Below the pieces are notes generated by a model, which had not been told where the DNA came from, made no database searches, and saw only the letters and a list, made by a program, of their open reading frames with translations. Of a DNA stretch of 64,000 nt, positions 57,542-64,000 are shown piece after piece. Within the stretch, counting starts at the first letter, position 1. The number at the start of each line of letters is the position of its first letter. The DNA comes from Deuterostichococcus epilithicus. Taxonomy: Eukaryota > Chlorophyta > Trebouxiophyceae > Prasiolales > Stichococcaceae. The DNA is taken from assembly GCA_033439295.1 (NCBI GenBank), contig JAVTLE010000014.1, forward strand, positions 186,001-250,000. Reading direction: 5' to 3'. Both the position numbers and the translations under genes were made by a program.

Positions 57542-57888
57542 CTGACTGTGGCTGCGACTTACTAATCCGGTCCCACCTAACGGACCGGGCCCTGAACACC
57601 GACTGCAGCAACAGCTGCCACGCTCCACTTTGGGCCCAGCGGCTTCTTTGGTGGGTTTTTGTCAGAGTTGGCGAGGCGTTTTGTGCATTGGGCACCGGTC
57701 TGCCGAGGGAGAGATTGGAAGCAGCTTGCCGCTCTGGTGCGTCCACCAGCCCATGAACGAGGGCTCCGTAAGGGGTTTCGGAGATGAGGGTCTCGGACGC
57801 GTCACCTCCTGCGAGCCTGCGCATTTGCAGCGCTGCATGGTGCGTGCATCTTGTGATGGAAAATTGTCATGCGCTTTTTTTGTGCTGA
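57542..57888. promoter_or_regulatory. Divergent promoter region IDH / GH51
   Basis: 347 bp lie between outward-facing start codons. No TATA box is evident on either strand. The interval is also open in a minus-strand frame continuing from IDH exon 1, treated here as chance. Confidence 0.45.
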
Positions 57889-60800
57889 ATGCAGCAGGCG
57901 AGCACGCCTCATGTCGCGGGAATGCTGCGTTGGCTCGCCAAATTTGGCTGGCCCGCGTTCGTCGCTGCTGTGACGCTTGTCAGCTGCATCGTGGGCCTGC
58001 GAAGCAAACATCCGCCAGTCCTGCACCCAGACCCGAGCAACACACCTGGAAGCCAGCCGATCAGCATTGATGTGAACCTCTCAAGCGGCCACCCGGTGTC
58101 GGAGAATTTGTTTGGCATCTTCTTTGAGGAGATCAACCATGCGGGAGAAGGCGGTCTGTACGCGGAGATGGTGCAGGACCGCAGCTTTGACGCGCTGGCG
58201 CTGACGCAGCAGTTCCAGCCATTGGCAGCACCGGGTGCCGCGCCGTGCGACATCCCGCTTTCAGCATTCATCAAGCCGTCATATGGGCGACCAATCGATT
58301 CAGCCGGCAGGCCACAGCTCTCAGATTCCTGGAACGTGACGTCAGAAGGGTGAGGCGGGATGTTCTCACCCAGAATGCAGCGCCTGGCGCTGTCGCATAC
58401 AACATGACGCTGTGTGCCTTCCTCTCGTATCGCATCGTTGCAGCCTCGACTTGATCTCAAACGCAACCTGCTGCTCTGCTTGCAGGCTGGGTGACGTGCC
58501 GGTGGCGTGGTCGCCGATCGGCGCCGGCACCCGGCTCTCGCTGACGGCGGACTCGCCGCTGGGCCCGACCAACCCCGTGGCGCTGTGCATCACGGCGGCG
58601 CCGCCGGCGGCCGGCACAGCGGCAGTAGCAGGAGTTGCCAACGGCGGCTTTTGGGGCATGAACGTGCAGCCGTGGGCTCTGTATCATGTGTCACTGTACC
58701 TCAAGTGCGGCCCTGGATCAGCGCCCTCCACTGAGGTAAAGCGTCCTCCTACGTCAAGAGACAGCCACCTGCGTGTTGCATGAAAAGATTTACGCGAAGT
58801 TTCACGAGCTGCCAAGAATGAGGCAATATGTGGGGGGCCGATTGAAAGCAAATCTGAAACCGTAAACCTGCCTGAAGCGGCCGCTTGCGCCTGCAGGTTT
58901 CTGTTGCATTGGAATCTGGCAACGTGACATATGCGCAGCTGCGCTTCGACAATGTCACTGCCGAGTGGAAGAGGTGATCCCTGTTCATTGTGCCGGCAAT
59001 GGCTCGCTGCTCGGGCGGCGCTCCCTCCTGTATGCCGGAGCCAAGGCCACCATGCATGCATTTGTGCAGTCACGCCGCAGCCGCTGCCTGCAGCCTCGTC
59101 AGTGACTTATGTGACGGCCCCGACACGGAAGAGGCCCCCAAGTGCGTTGTCAGATGGCCTCAACCTCGACTCGCCTACCATCAACAGGTTTGGGGGCCGG
59201 CTAGCGGTGGGCGACGCCGCCGCCGACCCGGGCGCGCGTCTGGCGATCACCTTTGCCGGCGGCGGCAGTCTGCTGCTGGACGTTGTGTCCCTGTTCCCCG
59301 AGGAGAATGTGATCAGAGGCAGTGGCATGAACCCCTGGCCCTTCCGCGCCGACCTGCTGCAGATGCTGAAGGACCTGCGCCCCAGGCGAGGCAAAGATGT
59401 CTGCTGTTTCAAGTTCATGAGCACAAATTCCCGATGCGCACTCAGGCCTGGTTGACCAGCGACACCGGAACACACCACTTCGGCACAGCTGCTGCAGCAG
59501 TGTCTGGGTGGAGAAGCCTGCCTTCGATGTGCCGCCACGGCTGCGCTTTGCCAAGGTTGAGGGCATACGCAGCTCGGAAAAGCCGCGGCACGACCCTTGT
59601 TGAAATCAAATTGACTCCTGTTGCGACCGCAGGTTCCTGCGCTTTCCCGGGGGCTGCTACGTGGAGGGAGACACTCTGGAGCACAGCTTCTACTGGAAGC
59701 GCTCCATTGGGCCAGCAGCGGAGCGGCCTGGACACTGGAACCTCTGGGGCTACTGGAGCACAGACGGTGAGGGCGGGCAGGCCTGGCCGTGCCAGGCAGC
59801 GAGCACATGCTTGTTCGGCCAGCCTGGCGACTGTGTTCCGCGCTCTCCCGAGTGCGGGTGAACTACCAGGCTGGCACATGATGGCTTGCGCTGGCCTTGG
59901 GAGTGCTTTGCACAGTCACCGCCATCACGGGCTCACCTCTTACCTAAGCCATGGTTGGACCCCACGGCTGTCGGCGGCAACCGCTGTGCTGACTGTATGT
60001 GGATGTTGTGGGGCTCGGGCACACCGACCTGCAATCTGCGCGCTTGGTGGGCTCTACGAGCACACCACGCTGTTGAGCACCTGCTGGCCGCGCCGGTGAC
60101 GGCAGGAGTTCACCTGCTTCATCTCATGCTTGATTGCCCCTGTGTACCAAGTGTGAAACCGTTGTGTATCGGGCAGGCCTGGGGCTGTTTGAGTACAATC
60201 AGCTGGCCGAGGCGCTGGGAGCGGAGCCCGTGTGGGTGGTCAACAACGGCGTTGCGCACGCGGACTCCGTGCCCACCGCCGACATCGGGCCATGGATACA
60301 GGTGAGCTCAGGACTTCAGCATTTGCGACCATGGCGCACTGCCGTTCCTGCCATGTCCATGTGCAGCAAGGCTCGGACACGCTGCCTGACCCCTGTTGCA
60401 ACGCCGCCAGCGCGCATCTGCTCGGCGGCAGCAGCGCTGCTCATGCCATTGCGATCGAACCTGCTTCGCTAATCACATCGGCGAGGTCTGTCCCTGGCTG
60501 CGGGTGACCTCACCTTTGCGGACCAGCGGTGACACCAGCGCTGCAGTTTGTCGGTGGCAGCAGCATTGCAGCTGCCAAACCTCAAGCCCTGAACCCAAAT
60601 GCTGTGGAAAGGGGGATTAAAAGAGATCACATTCCAGATTTCATTCCCCTTGCTGTGCAAACTGCAAAGGACGCGCTGGACTCTGTGGAATTCGTGACGG
60701 GGACGCCGGAATCCCGGTGGGGCGGCGTGCGAGCCGCCATGGGACACCCCGAGCCCTGGGCGCTCAACTACCTGGCCATCGGCAACGAGGTCGGCCGCTT

Positions 60801-63659
60801 GAGGCATTGCTTCCGAACCAGGCCAATCTTTGAGGTCATTGCGGGCGCTCGCCGGCCAACGCTGCTGGTTTTAGGGCTAAGGGCTTGGCAGGGCGGCATG
60901 AAAGACGTCAGCCACGCCAGTCGCATCTGCGCAGCCTGACATCCGCCCCTTCACCTCCCCAGCAGCTGTCGAGGCCCTGTCCCCTGCGAGCAGCGTCATG
61001 CCTCCAGCTGGGAGCATCGCATCCAGTCCGATGTGCATGCACTGACCCACGCACCTCCCCCAATTGTGCAGGACTGCGGCAAGCCCTACTATCTGGAAAA
61101 CTACATCGCATACTTTGAGGCTCTGCGGGCGCACTATCCACATCTGCGACTGGTGTGCAATTGCGACCTCGGTGACGCGGCACCGATCGACCTGTACGAC
61201 TGGCACGTCTACACAGGTGTGGGGGCTCTGACAGCCCGGCCTATCCCCCGCCTCAGAAGCGACTCGAGCCGCTGAACCCCAAACCTTTCCAGCCATGAGC
61301 CGCGCCTGAGTTGAGGGTTTTCCGCACATTTGGCAGAGCTGTCAGGTGAAGGGGAGTCGCGCTCCGGCTGATCAGCTCGAGAACACCGTATCAAAACGTG
61401 CCAGCACAGATCCAGCGACGCTCTTCGGCCTGCGCACGGCGTTTGACGGGCTGCGGCCGGAGCGGGACGCGCACATGTTTGCCTCAGAGTACGCCGTCAC
61501 CACCGGCGGCGGCCGCGGCAACCTCATCGTGCGCTCTCGATCAGGGTCTAGAGTTTCTGTATGTTACCTCTGAGCTAGATGCTCTGTGCATTGGAGCCCT
61601 GTGTGCGACCTCAAGCATCGATGAAAGGTGGCGGACGTCTTCAACTTTAAGCCGAACAAGCCGTTGCCACCGGCGGCGGCCGCGCGGCGTGTCTCCGCAC
61701 GGCGGCGCACAGGGACGCTCTCTCCCGCTGGACCTTCCTGCATCCTGTATGGCCGTGTGCGCTGTGTGTTTGCAGGCAACAGGGTCTGTGGCAATATGGC
61801 CCGGGCACTCGAGCCGCAGGCTGACAGAGGCCCGCCGCTCAGGCTTCGGCAAAACACGCAAGACATGTGACTTGCAGCTGTGGAGCCTGTCCCGCACCGT
61901 GACGTTGTCACGGCCTCGCGGGGAGCCATGACGGAGGCGGCGCCTCACACCAGGAACAGGAAGCGCGGGCCGCAGGTCTCGGAGGCTGTTTCGCAGCCAA
62001 AACGCCGTGGAACGAGACAAGCACATGATGCAGCGCGACGTCACACTCTGATCTCGTTGTGCACTCAGGGTTTGATTCCTCATGGTTCCCGCAGGGCGCG
62101 GTCGCGGAAGCGGGCTTCATGACGGGGCTGGAGCGCAACTCGCGGGTCGTGGAGATGGCTGCGTACGCGCCGCTGCTGGTGCACACCCACGCCTACGGCT
62201 GGCCCACCAACCTTATCGTGTTCGACAACCACAGGTGTTTCCCCCAGCCCCCTCCTGGTTCCGAGTCTCGCCCGCAGGCGTTCTGCCCAGTCGCCTCCTG
62301 GTTCCGAGTCCCACCCACTGTCGCTGGCCGCACAGGCTGGCGCGAGAGTGCGCCGGCAGATCCGAACCTGTGACGACGCGGCCGCCACTGCGTCGTGTGC
62401 CTGATAATGGCCACGAGATGTGGGTATGGCTCCCCAGCCAGGAGACATTTTGACGGGCGGGGAATGCAGAATGCTTTCTTGCTTGATCAGGAGGTGACAG
62501 GTGACAAGCTCTGCAAGGGCAGAGCCAGGTTTATGTCGCTGCATTCTTTGCGCCCTTGCATCTGCAGGGCCTTCGGCATTCCGTCGTACCACGTGCAGCG
62601 GCTGTTTGCAGAGCACCAGGGCTCTTGGACGGTCAACACCACAGTCACAGACCCGCAGCCGCTGGCGCTGGTGGCCGCGTCCACGACCTGCGACACCGAC
62701 GCCTGCGCCCGGCTGGCCGTCAAGGTGGTCACCTCTCGAGACAAAACAAGTCGTATCGGCGATGCCACCTGGACACCGAGTGTTACGGCTGTCAAGAGGG
62801 TGAGAAGCGGACACATTTTGGTGGGCGGGTCGGCGCGGCGTGGCAGATCTTGAAGCCTGTGCGTGCGGCATCACGACACCTGGTCCCCGATCCGCAAGGC
62901 TCTAATGGGCCCCAAGCGCTAGCCTGGGTGCCAGTTGCGAAATTCGCCTGCCGCCTCACCGGCAAAGGCTTCAGCAAAGATTCCATCGTGACGCCGCTGC
63001 AGGTGGTCAACCTGGGTCTCCTGGCGCAAAGCGTCACAGTGTCGTTCTCCGGCAGCAGCGCCGGCGGCGGAGCCGGCATGGCAGCAGCCAACGGCAGCCT
63101 GACGGTGCTGACAGGCGACCCGCTGGCCGAGAACAGCTTCGAGGAGCCGCTCAAGGTCAGGGCGGCTACTGGTGCTTGTGCTTGTTAGATGCGTCGTCAT
63201 ATTGCATCCGTTTCCGTGCGACCTTCAGCCAGTGCTAATGCACAGAAATTGCTGTGCTTGGTCCCTCGTGCGACTGCTGCGCGCCTAAGGCCGGCTCCAG
63301 GTCGCTTTGAACCGCCTCAGGTACCGGCTGGGCGTATTGCATGTCGATCCGCTGCACCACAGCCCTGGATCAAGCAAGCATGCAGGCAGGCGATGAACGA
63401 ACTGCTGGTCGCGTGACAATGCCTCGACCGTCTGCTGAATTGGACGCAGGTGGCGCCGCAGACGGTTGCGCTGCACGGCCTGACTAATGGCAGCAGCTTC
63501 CCGCTGGAGGTGCCGCCGCTGTCGCTGAGCGTCGTGGTGTTGGACTTGGGAGACAGCAGCGCGGCGGCAGGGCCGGTTGCTGCCGGACACAGCGTCCGGG
63601 GCGGCGGCGGCGGAAATGACTCTGTCGGCGGTCACATGCGGCCTGTAGATAAGGAGTGA
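57889..63659 (+). CDS. GH51 alpha-L-arabinofuranosidase, plant type
   Basis: Thirteen exons in exact phase: 57889-58349, 58486-58735, 58897-58973, 59188-59385, 59633-59766, 60177-60301, 60670-60789, 61072-61216, 61410-61528, 62095-62234, 62568-62724, 63003-63155 and 63450-63659 (TGA). The total is 762 residues from the first Met; a second Met lies at 57922. A hydrophobic segment (FVAAVTLVSCIVGL) is a signal peptide or anchor. Next come SENLFGIFFEEINHAGEGGL and a CBM4_9-like region (NGGFWGMNVQPWALYHVSLY). The catalytic barrel has FLRFPGGCYVEGD, the acid/base Glu in ALNYLAIGNE and the nucleophile Glu in HMFASEYAV. It releases arabinofuranosyl residues from cell-wall polymers; land-plant homologues also act on xylosides. 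Intron 4 has a GC donor (CAG|GCGAGG). It is likely secreted or facing the secretory lumen. Confidence 0.96.
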
Positions 63660-64000
63660 ATTCAAATCAGTTCCGCCTCCTTCGGGAGTTGTCGAGCGAG
63701 GTGCTCAGGAGACTGCGCCAAGGCAGTGCAAAGCGCTATCTGGAGCTCAGAACCTCAGGTTCGAACATTGCAGAAAAGCTGAGCGTATACATCGAACCCA
63801 CTTAGCCTCTCAGCAGCGCCCTGTACCTATGGATCGTTGCATTTCAAGTTGGTTGTCTGAACTTGTCCACGATTGATGCTGCACAGTCGGCAAGTGTCTT
63901 TACAAGACGATAGGCAGGCAGTCCCTGTCCTGGCATTTCCTATACGGAAGTGAGCGGAAAGTGGGCCGGAAGGTCCGAGATTATGCTTGACGATACACAC
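63660..64000. other. 3' flank of GH51 to the window end
   Basis: No open frame or motif is recognised; it probably includes the 3' untranslated region. Confidence 0.5.

Noticed and set aside
57375-57824. A 149-codon minus-strand frame over the IDH first exon
   Set aside because: It is in a different frame from the presequence exon 57541-57442, which joins exactly in phase to the conserved IDH body.

Overview
The window looks like nuclear DNA of a GC-rich, intron-dense green alga, most likely a trebouxiophyte-type chlorophyte. The evidence is eukaryotic splicing (GT-AG plus several GC-AG introns), a eukaryotic cytosolic ribosomal protein (RPS15), a plastid-lipid-associated protein with a transit-like N-terminus, a plant-type GH51 arabinofuranosidase, an ALMT/FUSC-type membrane protein, a small protein with a plant-lineage domain, and Ala/Gly/Pro-rich low-complexity coding sequence. 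Short runs of N sit in the most GC-rich coding stretches, and the reading frame shifts near some of them. No tRNA, rRNA, CRISPR array or intact transposon was recognised.

Layout. 0.3-1.7 kb (+): protein-kinase-like gene. 2.5-3.6 kb (+): unidentified gene. 3.8-5.0 kb (-): Lys/Ala-rich tail of a probable nuclear protein. 5.0-7.7 kb: gene-poor stretch with a near-perfect 26-bp hairpin. 7.7-13.1 kb (-): ALMT/FUSC-type membrane protein with two partially duplicated exons. 13.7-14.9 kb (+): PAP/fibrillin. 15.8-30.4 kb (+): very large EH-domain scaffold with NPF motifs, a UBA domain and a C-terminal Aida-type C2 domain. 31.8-33.0 kb (-): 104-aa protein carrying a plant-lineage domain. 33.7-40.3 kb (-): plant-type P-loop protein of the zeta_toxin Pfam family, not a toxin system. 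41.1-42.6 kb (-): RPS15. 43.0-47.5 kb (+): MINDY deubiquitinase ending in a CaaX-like box. 48.0-50.2 kb (+): 184-aa secreted Gly-rich protein. 51.1-52.4 kb (-): YccF-domain membrane protein. 53.1-57.5 kb (-): NADP isocitrate dehydrogenase with a mitochondrial-type presequence. 57.9-63.7 kb (+): GH51 alpha-L-arabinofuranosidase.

For kinase-like, PAP, the 104-aa protein, RPS15, the secreted protein, YccF, IDH and GH51, exon phases were followed by hand through every junction of the stated model, so boundaries should be right to within about one base. The larger genes are only partly resolved. Several neighbours are divergent and probably share promoter regions (RPS15/MINDY, IDH/GH51, ALMT/PAP).

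The genes form no obvious pathway; this is ordinary mixed euchromatin. The most unusual signal is structural. Introns in at least three genes contain partial, decayed copies of the adjoining exon edge with its splice site. The second is the EH-EH-EH-UBA-Aida-C2 domain combination. The third is the recurrent use of GC-AG introns.
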